64,000 nucleotides of DNA from Acidobacteriota bacterium (GCA_016700175.1 CP065003.1:2118001-2182000), one strand, 5' to 3'; counted from the first letter of the stretch, positions 37,347 through 47,193 are shown. Made by a program: numbers and translations. The notes: generated by a model from the sequence alone, not told the origin.

Positions 37347-40300
37347 TCAATGACACTGATCCACGAGGCAGTCGAGCGTGACATCCGACCAGCGTATGTA
37401 GTATCTGCGCCGGTCCTGGGAGATACGCTTCGGTTTCTTCCTGCTTAGATCGAATCCCAGGTGACCGTGATCGTTGTGGTTCGCAGCGGCCTTCGTGCCC
37501 TTTATCGGGGCGCTGTACCCGCGCAGGCTCTTTCCGAATCCCCACTTCTTAGCAAGATCGAATACCGCCTTATTCTTCGAAATGCTGAACCTGCCGGGAT
37601 TCGTCACCCAACTGCCCTGCCGGCTCTGCCCGTTTCGGTTCACGTACCGGAAGTCTATGCTCTGTCCCGTGCCGTTTCCATTGTGGCCGTGGGTGGCGTG
37701 ATGCCCGTCCCAGGTATCGCTCCTGAACCGGCTGTCCCAGGGATCGCTTCCGTTCGACGAGGACATATCCCCGAGCGCCAACGTGATGCCGAAATCGTTT
37801 TTGAGCTGATTTGTAAATCCGAACAAAGCGGCGGCGGTGACTGGCAGAAGATAATGATCGCCCTGCCCTACGGTCTCGCCCGTATCCGGATCGTATCCGC
37901 CGCGCTCACCCGGATTGTAGTACGTGTAGCCCCAACCCGTGTCCGGGAACCTCACAAGTCCGTAGTTGTTCTTATGCAGCTGAGCCACCATCACGAACAC
38001 GTTCCTGTTTTCGTCGAAGACATAGAAACGGTCGAAAGGGTCCTCGGTCCTGTAAACCTCGATCTTTCCGTCATCGCTCACATACCAGTCGTCGACGACC
38101 GACAGTCCGTCCGGATCCGTGAGGTTCACGGGATCATTCAGCGAATAGACGTACCTGTTCAACGTCCGCGGATCCGAGGCATCAGCCGAATCGATCATCG
38201 GATCGACGGCTGTAAATCGTCCGTGGCGGCTGTCGTAAACACGGGCCTCCGCATAAGCCAGACCCGATTCCGGATCGGCAAGCAATCCGGCGAACCCCGG
38301 CCTCAGCTGAGATGTCGAGGCGGAATAGCCCAGCGCTTCAGACCTGGTGCCTATGCCGTTCACAAGTTCTTCGCCGAACGGCATATGGTCTCGGCGGGCC
38401 AGTACCGCGCCTCCGCTGTCAGTGACCACTCTCGTCGACCCAAGGTGGTCTTGCGTCAAGTACCGGGTCTTTGGAACGCGAGGGGGATTCGTCGAGTATT
38501 CCGCGACAAGTTCTTCGCCGGCGTAAACGAAAACGGTCGTCTCGAGCGGCGTTTCCGAGATAACGCGGCGGCCGTTTCCGTCATAGGAGTACCTTGCTAC
38601 GAAAAGCCCGTCGGCAGACCTTATCTCAATCTGTTTGTTTCGTCCGTCAAAGACGAACGACCGTCCTGAAGGTTCTCTGGTGACATTGCCGTTTCTGTCA
38701 TAAACGAATCCGGAACCGGTCACGAAGCGATTGGACGCCGGATCGAACTCTCCCGCAACTGAGGTCTGCGCGCCGGCGAGATCCTGGACCAAAAGATCCC
38801 TGTTCCCGAACCGGTCGTAGCCGAATTCCTGACTCCAGTTCACTCTAGAACCCTGGCGTTCCTCCCCCGAGGCAAGCCTTCCGGCGGGATCGTAGCAAAA
38901 GGTCTGAACGAACGGATCGGCTCCTGCGCCGTGTGCCGAGAGTCTCGCAACCGATCCGTTCACTCTGGAAGTGTCAATAGTGCCGTCGTCAGCCGCCTCG
39001 CCGAATATGTAGCCGAGGGACCAGATCCCGGAGTCCTCAGCAGAAGCACCCAGGTGGATCGATTCGAGGCGTCCTGAAGCGTGGAAGTCCGCGGATTCGA
39101 AGCGGCCGTTGCCCAGCCTCATAGACGTCGTCTTGCCTCTGGGGCCATAAACGAACGAGTTCGCATACACAGCCTCGGTAGTCCCAGACGTACCCGCTAC
39201 TCGCCTAAGCCTGCCGTCGGGTCCACTATCGAGTTCCAGGACCTTGCCGGACGGATACGTCAATCGTCGCATCTCGCCGGAAAGATCGTATTCGATCCGG
39301 CTCGTGAACGATCTTCCAGCGGTTACCTGTTCATACTCCGAGGGCCTGCCGGCAGGGTCGAACGCTCTTATTCGCGTTGATGACAAGGCATTCGACACCT
39401 CGATGATCTCCCCCTTTCCGTTCGGAACGAGGTCGTATTTGAACAAGACCGAAGGCGTGCCGTCCGACCAGGAGCGGGAGACGATGCGGTCGAGCGCGTC
39501 GTGCTCCGATTCCGTCACGACCCCGTTCGCGTTTTCGGCCCGCACAAGATTTCCGGTCCGGTCGTACTCGAACGCCGCGGACCAGGATGAATTCCCGGTT
39601 TCAGGATCGGTGAAGCGGATGCCGGGATTCGGCTCTTGCTCCGGGAGCTTCTGAAAGATCATTCGCCCGAACGCATCCCTTGCGAAGTATCGCCGCTGGA
39701 CGCCCTGCCTTATCTCGACAAGGTCGCCGCGCTTTCCGTATATGTAATTTGTTGGCCGGGCAGGCGAGTTGACGTGACCGAGATCGATCTCGGAGTCGCC
39801 GGTGAAAGAGACAGCCTCGTCCGCGCGGACCGTACGGCCAAAGTTGTCTCTTATCTCCCTCTTCGCCCGTCCCGAGCCGTCCTTTGTTACGATGAACCGG
39901 CCCGGTGCGCCCTGGGCGGCTGAGATCCCGTACTCGAACTTGGCGGTCGTTTCCTGTCCTTCGTTCGGAATGTTGGAGAATCTCCTGATTACACGGCCCC
40001 GGAAATCGTAAGCAGTTTTGAAGCGTGTGATTCCGGACGGCGGTGTGCCTTCAAAATAAGGCGCGGAGACTGAAACTGCCCGGCCGTGAAGGTCATACGC
40101 GGTTTCGCTTACGGACACACCTTCGGCATTGAACGACCTGGAAAGGACCTCGCGGCCGAACCCGTCGTACTCTTTCTCCGCCTCCCGCCATTTTCCGAGA
40201 TCAAGGAGCTCACGTATCCTGATCTTTGAAACACCGCTCTCTTCCGTGTAGAGATATTCGCGAACGGCTCCGCCCGGTTCGCGAACGGAGGTTACTCTCA

Positions 40301-43028
40301 ACAAGGGATCTGCATACTCGGTCACCGTCGTCCGGTCATCGGAAGCATTCCCGAGCGACTGAAGGTCCGTTACGGAGACAAGAAGCCCGGTCACGAGATC
40401 GTATTCCTTCACAGTCTTCGACCTTTCCGAAGAGCCTAGCGTCCCGGAAGCGTCCGCCGCCGGCAGGCTTACCGAGACCGGATACGCGAACGCGTAGGCG
40501 GAGGAATATTCGATCTCCGTGTACCTGCTCTCGTCGCCGGATGCGTCCCAGCTGCGGACCGCATTGCCGAACTTGTCATAGACGAACTTCTCGGTCAGCC
40601 AATCGCCAGTCGCCGGATCAAGCTTGTGTGTTCGCGAAAGATGTCCCCGTACCGGCGTGCCCGGATCGGTCCATCCCTCGGCGTTTCCGGGATCGATAAA
40701 AGGAAGATCGTGTGAATCGTATTCGAACCGCGTCTCGTTCAGGACCGCGCCCGAACCGGCGGGATCGAGAATCCTTTCCGAAGCGACGAGGTTCGTCAGC
40801 CCCCGGTCCCGGTAGTTCTGATCGTAAAGAAATCCGCGTTCGATGACCGAACGTTTCTCCGCCTGGCTCGCGATCGCAACTGACGCTTCGGCAATATCCA
40901 CCGAAGCCGCATTCGCAGCCTCGAAGACTGCATAACCCCAGGACGTGCTGCGTTTGCTGTTCAGATGAGGAAAGAACGCGGGTCCGAGTGGAGCGTCGTC
41001 GAACTCCGCGGCGGTCATCGAAGCGAGCGCCTTGTTCGATCCGGGTTCGAAGATGAACTCGACGGTCCTTGCCTTCCGAAGATCGCGCTTTGCGTTCGGC
41101 TCGCCTCCCGGAAGCGCCGGCTCGGCGATCCACCCGAAGAGGGTACGCGCTGCAAGGGCACCGTTCTCGTCGAAGCGGCGGATCTCCTTAACCGATCCCG
41201 TTTCAGGATCTCTGAACCCGAATGCTTCGTCCCCGGAGTACGCCCTCAGCACCGTTTCGGTCCTTGCTCCGTCGGCGAGTGCGTCGTTCGGTTTTGAAAC
41301 GACCGTCTTGACGGTGTATGTCGAGCCGCCCGCCGGGGCGAATTCGAACTGGACCGAGTATTTCCATCGCTGCTGAAGAGCCCCCTGAGCGTTGTAGATC
41401 CTGCGCTCGAGCACTCCCCGGTTCGTCTGGTCATAGACTGCCTCTCCAGTTCCGCCGACCGGCTCGATCTGCCCGTGATCGAATTCTTCGATAACGCCCG
41501 TCGGATAGACTATTTTCGACACTTCGCCGAATCGGTTGTACTTGAATTTATAGGCTCGTCCGTCAGGCAGTCTTACCTCCTCAAGCACGACCGGGTTGAA
41601 CCTTGCCGGCGTGATCGCACCTCCGCTGCTCGTCCTAAAAGCGGTGCAGGGACGCACTCCCTGGCCGACGTCCCGGAAAAGCACGTCTCCGGGAGAGGGC
41701 TGGGCGAGATCGTCCGAAAGGCTCCCCCTGCAGAAATACCGGGAGTCGTACGCAAGCCGCATCGTTTGGTCGTCCAACGCGCCGCCGCTTCTTCCCTCCT
41801 GGTCAGCGCAACCGGGATCCGAGCTGTTCTCGCACCCCAGGGGCTTCAAGCGGGACCACTTCATTTCGAAAGGTTTCTCGGCGCCTCCGAACCAGGGGAG
41901 CTGAGCCTCGTTTATCCCAGCGGTCTGTGTCTGCGCCAATCCGTTTCGCGGGACGTAGTCGTCGATCTCGCGGCCAACCGTGTCCGAAACACTTCGGACC
42001 TCTTGCGGTGCCGTCCCGGAGACTGAGTAAGTGATCGTGTTTCCGTTTACATCAACGAAGCGGGATGCGGTGATTCCGTCGCCTGCACCCGCCGTATCAG
42101 GCGGAAACTCGTACTTCGAGCCGTTGGGAAGGAAAAGCACTGAACCGGCCGCGGACCGCTCGAGACGCATTCCCGTGCCGTCGGTGGAAAGAAACGTACC
42201 GCTCAGGTCGGCCTCACACACGGCATCCGGCGGCCCGCAAGGATGTTTCGAATCGTCTCTTCGGAACTCGTGCCGTGCGCCTCCAGGCATCGAGACGAAG
42301 ACCCGGGCCGCGTAGAAGAGCTGCTGTAGTTCGTCCGGCGGGATCGGTATTTCGGGCGGTTCCGGAATTCCCGGCCCGATCTCCCAGCCGTTGCAGTGGT
42401 AAATGTGGGCTCCGACCGACCCGTCAGGAAGGATGCAGTCCGGACACCAGTATTGGCCGTAGCTGACGCAGCGGAAATTTTCGCTCGGCATGAGGTCGGA
42501 TGATCCGCCCGCGACGGCCTCCGCCCAGATCGAGTCCATCACGGATGAGCTTCCTATAGGATCGTTGAACGGGCGTCCGTCCTGGTAATAGATATTGGGA
42601 TGGGCGTCCAGCATCGGAGCCGCGAGACCGCTCGTCCAGCCGCCGGCTGTCCGTTCCGCGAACCTCGCGTTGAGATCCGTGACATACCTTCTTCCGGCGA
42701 CGGTCTCGTACCACCACCGGACCCCGGCATCCATTCGCCAGACCTTCGACGAATAGTCGAGTGACGCGCTCAGACCATGGCCGCTACGGCCGGGATAACT
42801 CATCAGCGGCAGGGAGAACTCCAGTGCCAGCGTTCTTGGGTTGACCCTTGCCTTGCCTTTGATAGCTGTGTCGGCACGGTTTGAAGTGTCTGTTGCAGAA
42901 GGATCCGAGGTTCCGTTTCCCAGCTGACCGGAAACGGGCATTGAGAGGATCAGAAACGCGAACAAGGCCGCGAGGGATCGGAAGGGGACTCGGATGTATA
43001 AGGGTTGCGGGAGTATGGGAGATCTCAT
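37347..43028 (-). CDS. RHS-repeat protein with C-terminal LAS-type metallopeptidase domain
   Basis: A 1,893-residue secreted protein. The ATG at 43026-43028 has AGAGG 8 bp upstream; the frame is open 7 codons further. After a signal peptide (SLAALFAFLILSMPVSG) come many RHS/YD repeats. The RHS core is at about 1,560-1,675: YLTQDHLGSTRVVTD, SGLAYAEARVYDSRHGRF, then NLTDPDG. The last ~220 residues are unrelated to RHS. They contain H1782 and D1792 in HNGNGTGQSIDFRY and the HNDHGH triplet at 1851-1856, the ligand pattern of LAS peptidases (VanX/hedgehog/lysostaphin fold), which cleave peptidoglycan peptides. This is the layout of a polymorphic toxin. Two paralogous exported proteins follow. Confidence 0.85.
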   Translation of the reverse strand: MRSPILPQPLYIRVPFRSLAALFAFLILSMPVSGQLGNGTSDPSATDTSNRADTAIKGKARVNPRTLALEFSLPLMSYPGRSGHGLSASLDYSSKVWRMDAGVRWWYETVAGRRYVTDLNARFAERTAGGWTSGLAAPMLDAHPNIYYQDGRPFNDPIGSSSVMDSIWAEAVAGGSSDLMPSENFRCVSYGQYWCPDCILPDGSVGAHIYHCNGWEIGPGIPEPPEIPIPPDELQQLFYAARVFVSMPGGARHEFRRDDSKHPCGPPDAVCEADLSGTFLSTDGTGMRLERSAAGSVLFLPNGSKYEFPPDTAGAGDGITASRFVDVNGNTITYSVSGTAPQEVRSVSDTVGREIDDYVPRNGLAQTQTAGINEAQLPWFGGAEKPFEMKWSRLKPLGCENSSDPGCADQEGRSGGALDDQTMRLAYDSRYFCRGSLSDDLAQPSPGDVLFRDVGQGVRPCTAFRTSSGGAITPARFNPVVLEEVRLPDGRAYKFKYNRFGEVSKIVYPTGVIEEFDHGQIEPVGGTGEAVYDQTNRGVLERRIYNAQGALQQRWKYSVQFEFAPAGGSTYTVKTVVSKPNDALADGARTETVLRAYSGDEAFGFRDPETGSVKEIRRFDENGALAARTLFGWIAEPALPGGEPNAKRDLRKARTVEFIFEPGSNKALASMTAAEFDDAPLGPAFFPHLNSKRSTSWGYAVFEAANAASVDIAEASVAIASQAEKRSVIERGFLYDQNYRDRGLTNLVASERILDPAGSGAVLNETRFEYDSHDLPFIDPGNAEGWTDPGTPVRGHLSRTHKLDPATGDWLTEKFVYDKFGNAVRSWDASGDESRYTEIEYSSAYAFAYPVSVSLPAADASGTLGSSERSKTVKEYDLVTGLLVSVTDLQSLGNASDDRTTVTEYADPLLRVTSVREPGGAVREYLYTEESGVSKIRIRELLDLGKWREAEKEYDGFGREVLSRSFNAEGVSVSETAYDLHGRAVSVSAPYFEGTPPSGITRFKTAYDFRGRVIRRFSNIPNEGQETTAKFEYGISAAQGAPGRFIVTKDGSGRAKREIRDNFGRTVRADEAVSFTGDSEIDLGHVNSPARPTNYIYGKRGDLVEIRQGVQRRYFARDAFGRMIFQKLPEQEPNPGIRFTDPETGNSSWSAAFEYDRTGNLVRAENANGVVTESEHDALDRIVSRSWSDGTPSVLFKYDLVPNGKGEIIEVSNALSSTRIRAFDPAGRPSEYEQVTAGRSFTSRIEYDLSGEMRRLTYPSGKVLELDSGPDGRLRRVAGTSGTTEAVYANSFVYGPRGKTTSMRLGNGRFESADFHASGRLESIHLGASAEDSGIWSLGYIFGEAADDGTIDTSRVNGSVARLSAHGAGADPFVQTFCYDPAGRLASGEERQGSRVNWSQEFGYDRFGNRDLLVQDLAGAQTSVAGEFDPASNRFVTGSGFVYDRNGNVTREPSGRSFVFDGRNKQIEIRSADGLFVARYSYDGNGRRVISETPLETTVFVYAGEELVAEYSTNPPRVPKTRYLTQDHLGSTRVVTDSGGAVLARRDHMPFGEELVNGIGTRSEALGYSASTSQLRPGFAGLLADPESGLAYAEARVYDSRHGRFTAVDPMIDSADASDPRTLNRYVYSLNDPVNLTDPDGLSVVDDWYVSDDGKIEVYRTEDPFDRFYVFDENRNVFVMVAQLHKNNYGLVRFPDTGWGYTYYNPGERGGYDPDTGETVGQGDHYLLPVTAAALFGFTNQLKNDFGITLALGDMSSSNGSDPWDSRFRSDTWDGHHATHGHNGNGTGQSIDFRYVNRNGQSRQGSWVTNPGRFSISKNKAVFDLAKKWGFGKSLRGYSAPIKGTKAAANHNDHGHLGFDLSRKKPKRISQDRRRYYIRWSDVTLDCLVDQCH

Positions 43029-43115
43029 TCTTTTTACCTCTGAAATCAATGCGGACCGCCTGCAGGTGAGGAGGCTGCGTCCGGAAACTAGCTTTCAACG
43101 ATGTGAACGTGCGCG

Positions 43116-44243
43116 TCACCTTCGGAAGAAGGCCGGGACGGGGATGTCCCCTGCCTGTCCCCACTGAACAGTCCTTGTGCTCGAGTCCGAACTGTTCCGG
43201 ATGTACCAGGTGCCGTTCGAGCTCTTCCACACCGCGATGTCCGTCTGACCGTCGCCGTCGTAGTCGTTTGGAACCGCGATGTCTGAAAGGCTGTGCCAGG
43301 CGATAGTCTGAAGGCCGCCGGATAGGCTGCCCAGGATCAGCCAACCGGATGGCGATCGCGCGGCGGGATCGGCGCGGCCGTCTCCGTCATAGTCTGCAGG
43401 GACCGGTTCTTCGCTGCCCTGAGGAAGAACTGCCGTTCGTTCGGCTCCGCCAGTACTCTCGATCCAGCGGAAGCTCCGCTCCGAAGGCTTCCAGACCGCG
43501 AGGTCCGCCAGACCATCGCCGTCGAAGTCGGCCGGAGTAGCGACATCGCCTGACGATCCGAATGAGTGAACTGTCGAGCTTCCCGTGCTGCTGCCGATCA
43601 CGAACCAGCGGCCCTCTCCCGGGCGGAAAACAGCGATGTCGGTCTTTCCGTCGCCGTCAAAATCAGCCGCGGCGGGCAGGTCGCCCGGTACGCCGAAAGG
43701 GACCGCACGAAATGTCCCGTCCGTGCTGTTGAGTATCCACCAGGTGGATGAGGAAGGCCTGAAAACGCAGAAGTCGGTCTTGCCGTCGCCGTCGAAATCG
43801 CCTGTGGCAGGAATATCTCCGGCGGCTCCCCAGTTTTGAGAACTCACGGCGGAAGATAAGCCGTTTATGACCCACCACGTGCCCGAGGACGGCCTCCACA
43901 CCGCAAGATCGGAGGGCCGGCCATTCAATGAACCGGCGTCCTCGACCGCGATCAGCCGCGAATCGGCATAGATATATTCCCTGGAGAGGACGAGACGGCG
44001 GCTTTGCGGCTGCGGAAAGAACCATTCATAGACAGAACGGTAAAGGCTATCGATCAGACCGGAGGTTTCGACATCAACCGAACCGGCCCGTGTAAGGCCT
44101 GCTGCGCCTGCAATCGCGGAGACAGAAAGGGTCAGAACGATCAGCACCGATCTTACCGAGAATCTTGCGGGCTTCAGATCGGCTTTGCGCCGTCTGCGTG
44201 CAATTCTTTGTTGAGACTTGATGAGGTTTTTGTAGGTTTTCAT
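43116..44243 (-). CDS. FG-GAP repeat surface protein upstream of the RHS gene
   Basis: A 375-residue protein. The ATG at 44241-44243 (MKTYKNLIKSQQRIARRRRK) gives an N-terminal charged stretch then one hydrophobic signal-anchor (VRSVLIVLTLSVSAIAGAAG). Residues about 75-95, REYIYADSRLIAVEDAG, resemble the YIYAG-type segment of RHS proteins. The rest is about six FG-GAP-like blades (DFDGDGKTDIAVFRPGEGRW). It ends 87 bp before the RHS start on the same strand and may be co-transcribed. It is a relative of the repeat part of 12793-15348. Confidence 0.78.
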   Translation of the reverse strand: MKTYKNLIKSQQRIARRRRKADLKPARFSVRSVLIVLTLSVSAIAGAAGLTRAGSVDVETSGLIDSLYRSVYEWFFPQPQSRRLVLSREYIYADSRLIAVEDAGSLNGRPSDLAVWRPSSGTWWVINGLSSAVSSQNWGAAGDIPATGDFDGDGKTDFCVFRPSSSTWWILNSTDGTFRAVPFGVPGDLPAAADFDGDGKTDIAVFRPGEGRWFVIGSSTGSSTVHSFGSSGDVATPADFDGDGLADLAVWKPSERSFRWIESTGGAERTAVLPQGSEEPVPADYDGDGRADPAARSPSGWLILGSLSGGLQTIAWHSLSDIAVPNDYDGDGQTDIAVWKSSNGTWYIRNSSDSSTRTVQWGQAGDIPVPAFFRR

Positions 44244-44707
44244 CGGGGAACAACTCCTTGTGTCGTTCCGCCAACGCCGACCGCTGGAAAAGGGGAGATC
44301 GCTATGCGATCCTCGGATTCCGTCACGGTGGGATGACAGAACTCTGTGGGATTTAGCTGTCGGACCGGCCACACTCAACAAGAGGGTCGGAACCGATTTC
44401 GATTCGGGATCGGAGAAGGGTTCTTTAGCTGGATCGTGGGCCGATCGCCGGGATCATTCTTCTTCCGGCTTTGGGAGCGCCCGCACCTTGTGAGGAGGTT
44501 CCGGGCTCCGAATCGAATGGTGACAACGAATCTAAACGAGGTTCAAAGACCGTGTCAAGGATTTTCGGGAAGTTCGATTTACTGACATCGTAACCGGTGA
44601 TTTATCAGCCTGTTACAGATGCATTTTTTCAGTATCACATTAAGAGCCTGTCGCGTCCTTTTTCCGCTCCCGTGGCGAAGCGCTTCCCGTTGCGGTAGAT
44701 TCTTCTT
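44244..44707. other. Divergent intergenic region
   Basis: A 464-bp gap between the FG-GAP gene and the plus-strand methyltransferase-like gene. I find no gene, tRNA or clear repeat; weak AT-rich patches at about 44570-44640 could hold a promoter for the plus-strand gene. Confidence 0.4.
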
Positions 44708-45499
44708 ATGGACAAAACGGAAAAGGAGCTGGCGTTCCTGCGCGGCATATACGTCGAGCCGGAATTCACCTCGAAGTTCACGGAGCTCTTCAACGAGGGT
44801 GTAGTCGTCGAGGGCTATTCGACCATTACCTACATCAACGCAGGGGCCGGCGGACACGCCATAGAGATCTGCGAAAAGCTGGGCGAGGACGTCGACCTGT
44901 TCCCCGTCTGCGAGGACGCGGAACTTCGCGAGATCGCCCGGCAGAAATCGGAGACGCTTCAGAGCAGAGTCGATTTTTCGACTGCCGCGCCGATGGCGCG
45001 CTCCGAAATGGTGATCGCCGACGCAAGCCTTCTGGCGCCGCACGCGCTTCACGCGTTCCTCGCCGAGGCGGCCGAGCGCTCATTGGGCAAGTTCGTGTTC
45101 TTTCTTCCCACCTCGGGAAGCTTCGGCGAAGTTTTTTCCTATCTTTGGGAAGTGCTTCTGGACGTGGGTCTCGGGGACAAGGGAGCCGCCGTCGAGGACC
45201 TGATCACGGGGATCACGACCGTCAGCCAGGCGGAAGAGGCGGCGACAGGCCTCGGGCTCACCAAGGTCGAATCGATAACGAAGAACGAGGCACTGGAATA
45301 CGAATCCGGCGAGAGCTTCATAGACTCGCCGCTGGTGCGGTATTTCTTAGTACCGAACTGGCTTGGCTTTCTGGATGAGGAAGAGCGCGGGCGTGTGCTG
45401 GAGAGGCTCGCCGCGAAAATAGATGAAGAACGGGATGATATGAGCTTCCGGTTCGCGGTCAAGGCGACCGTCGTTTCAGGCGAAAGAAGGCGGGACTAG
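44708..45499 (+). CDS. SAM-dependent methyltransferase-like protein
   Basis: A 263-residue cytoplasmic protein. ITYINAGAGGHAIEICEKLG at about residues 40-59 resembles motif I of class I methyltransferases, followed by DLFPVCEDAELREIAR and an acidic motif II-like strand (MVIADASLLAPHAL). The catalytic motif is not clear, so activity is only a suggestion. It stands alone on the plus strand and converges with tatA, 6 bp away. Confidence 0.6.
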   Translation: MDKTEKELAFLRGIYVEPEFTSKFTELFNEGVVVEGYSTITYINAGAGGHAIEICEKLGEDVDLFPVCEDAELREIARQKSETLQSRVDFSTAAPMARSEMVIADASLLAPHALHAFLAEAAERSLGKFVFFLPTSGSFGEVFSYLWEVLLDVGLGDKGAAVEDLITGITTVSQAEEAATGLGLTKVESITKNEALEYESGESFIDSPLVRYFLVPNWLGFLDEEERGRVLERLAAKIDEERDDMSFRFAVKATVVSGERRRD

Positions 45500-45505
45500 A
45501 CAGGT

Positions 45506-45760
45506 TCAGGACCGGCTTGCCTGCCTTCTCTGCATCTCGGCGGCGAGTTCGTCGTCGGACATCTCAGACACGGAAGGCTTCTCGGCCTCGAGCTGCTTCG
45601 ATTCCTCTTCCATACTGAACTCTTTCTCAGCCTGGTCCATCCCTTCCTTGAACGCCCTTCGGCTTTCTCCCAGCGATTTCGCAAGCTTCGGTAACCGGCT
45701 GGCTCCGAACAGAAGGAAGATCGCGAGCACGATCAGGATGATCTCGGTGGTTCCCAACAT
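45506..45760 (-). CDS. tatA: Twin-arginine translocase subunit TatA/E
   Basis: An 84-residue protein with one N-terminal membrane helix (EIILIVLAIFLLFGASRLP) carrying the conserved Phe-Gly. An amphipathic helix (KLAKSLGESRRAFKEG) and an acidic tail follow. It forms the pore of the Tat pathway that exports folded proteins. No tatB or tatC is adjacent; it lies downstream of the L12-like gene on the same strand. Confidence 0.9.
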   Translation of the reverse strand: MLGTTEIILIVLAIFLLFGASRLPKLAKSLGESRRAFKEGMDQAEKEFSMEEESKQLEAEKPSVSEMSDDELAAEMQRRQASRS

Positions 45761-45869
45761 AGCTAATCAACCTCACAAAATACCGATCGCCCGGCGATGA
45801 CCGCCGGACACCGACAATCATACAGGCAATCGGGAGAAAATTCACCTTACAGGCCCGCCGGCGAACCGC

Positions 45870-46094
45870 TCACGGTTCGATCCGGACCTTCGCTCCCGCC
45901 TCGTCGAGTTCCTGACCGAGGCCCGCCGCGGTCTCCTCATCCTCGAACGTCAAAGAGATGCCCCGGCCGTCGTTGATCGCCTCGAACATCTTTCGCGCCT
46001 CCGCGTCTTCCAGGCCGAGCCTGTCAGCGAGCAGCGCGGCGAGATCTTTCTTGCCCTTGCCCGTGTCGTATCCGACTATTCTCAAAACCGGCAT
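45870..46094 (-). CDS. Stand-alone L7/L12-like C-terminal domain protein
   Basis: A 74-residue protein (MPVLRIVGYDTGKGKKDLAALL). Its sequence and length match the C-terminal domain of ribosomal L7/L12, including a closing helix AAGLGQELDEAGAKVRIEP like the EEAGAKVEL end of L12. It lacks the N-terminal dimerisation domain. The ATG lies one base after the stop of the proline iminopeptidase gene, so the two are translated together. Its role is unknown; binding a translation or protease partner is possible. Confidence 0.65.
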   Translation of the reverse strand: MPVLRIVGYDTGKGKKDLAALLADRLGLEDAEARKMFEAINDGRGISLTFEDEETAAGLGQELDEAGAKVRIEP

Positions 46095-46095
46095 A

Positions 46096-47052
46096 TCAGC
46101 TCCTTTCCTTGTCCCGGAATCTGTCCGTGGCGTCGACCAGCGCCGACGTGATGCCTTTTTCGCTGATCGAATGCCCGGCGTCCGGGATAACGTGCAGTTC
46201 CGACTCCGGGAACGCTTCGTGAAGTTCGTACGCCGACACGGAGGGGCAGACCACGTCGTACCTGCCCTGAACAATGACGGTCGGAATGTGGCGTATCTTG
46301 TCCACGTTCTCGAGAAGATAATTTTCGGTCGGGAAGAACGAGTTGTTCATAAAGTAATGACACTCGATCCTGGCCAGCGCGAGCGCTTCCTCCGGGTCTT
46401 CCCAGTGGTCCATAAGGTCCTTGTCCGGAAACAGCTTCGATGTCGACCCTTCCCACACGCTCCACGCGCGAGCGGCGGATACGCGGACGTCCTCGTCATC
46501 GCTGGTCAGCCGCTTGTAGTAAGCGGTCATGAAATTGTCCCTCTCGTCTTCCGGGATCTCGTCGCGGTACCGCTTCCAGTAATCGGGAAATATCTCCGAG
46601 GCGCCGTACTGGTAAAACCATTTCAGTTCTTTCGGCCGCGTGAGAAAGATGCCGCGGAGGACGAGTCCGAGGCAGCGGTCGGGATGAGTCTCGGCATACG
46701 CCAGGGACAGCGTGCTTCCCCACGAGCCTCCGAAGACGTACCACTTCTCGACTTCAAACTTCCTGCGCAGGGTCTCGATGTCCTTTATCAGGTCCCAGGT
46801 AGTGTTCTCGCGCAGATCGGCGTGAGGTTTGGACTTGCCCGATCCTCTCTGATCGAAGAGGATGACGTGATACGCGTCGGGATCGAAGAACCGGCGGTAC
46901 ATAGGGATGAGGCCGCCTCCGGGCCCGCCGTGAAGAAATACGACGGGAATGCCTTCAGGATTGCCGCAGCGTTCGAAGTAGAGGGAGTGTATGTCGGAGA
47001 CTTCGAGCATACCGGAATCGAACGGCTCGATCTCCGGGTACAGTTCTTTCAT
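46096..47052 (-). CDS. pip: Proline iminopeptidase
   Basis: Alpha/beta-hydrolase that removes N-terminal proline from peptides. The ATG at 47050-47052 (MKELYPEIEPFDSGML) matches family starts, giving 318 residues. Seen: oxyanion motif HGGPGGG, nucleophile Ser in GGSWGSTLSLAYA, Asp in GRYDVVCP and His in PDAGHSISE. DQRGSGKS and the Trp/Glu-rich cap domain are typical of the bacterial S33 enzyme. The gene is divergent from the unknown gene at 47194 and followed at once by the L12-like gene. Confidence 0.94.
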   Translation of the reverse strand: MKELYPEIEPFDSGMLEVSDIHSLYFERCGNPEGIPVVFLHGGPGGGLIPMYRRFFDPDAYHVILFDQRGSGKSKPHADLRENTTWDLIKDIETLRRKFEVEKWYVFGGSWGSTLSLAYAETHPDRCLGLVLRGIFLTRPKELKWFYQYGASEIFPDYWKRYRDEIPEDERDNFMTAYYKRLTSDDEDVRVSAARAWSVWEGSTSKLFPDKDLMDHWEDPEEALALARIECHYFMNNSFFPTENYLLENVDKIRHIPTVIVQGRYDVVCPSVSAYELHEAFPESELHVIPDAGHSISEKGITSALVDATDRFRDKERS

Positions 47053-47193
47053 AGAGCAAATCATACTTGAGTATCCGCAATTCCCACAAACTGACTTGCT
47101 TCGCGCAAGCCCGAATTAATTTGTCGCTTTTCGATTTCCGTTTGCGCTTGTTAGGATAGGGTCCAAAAAATCAACGAAGGGAGGACAAGGAAC

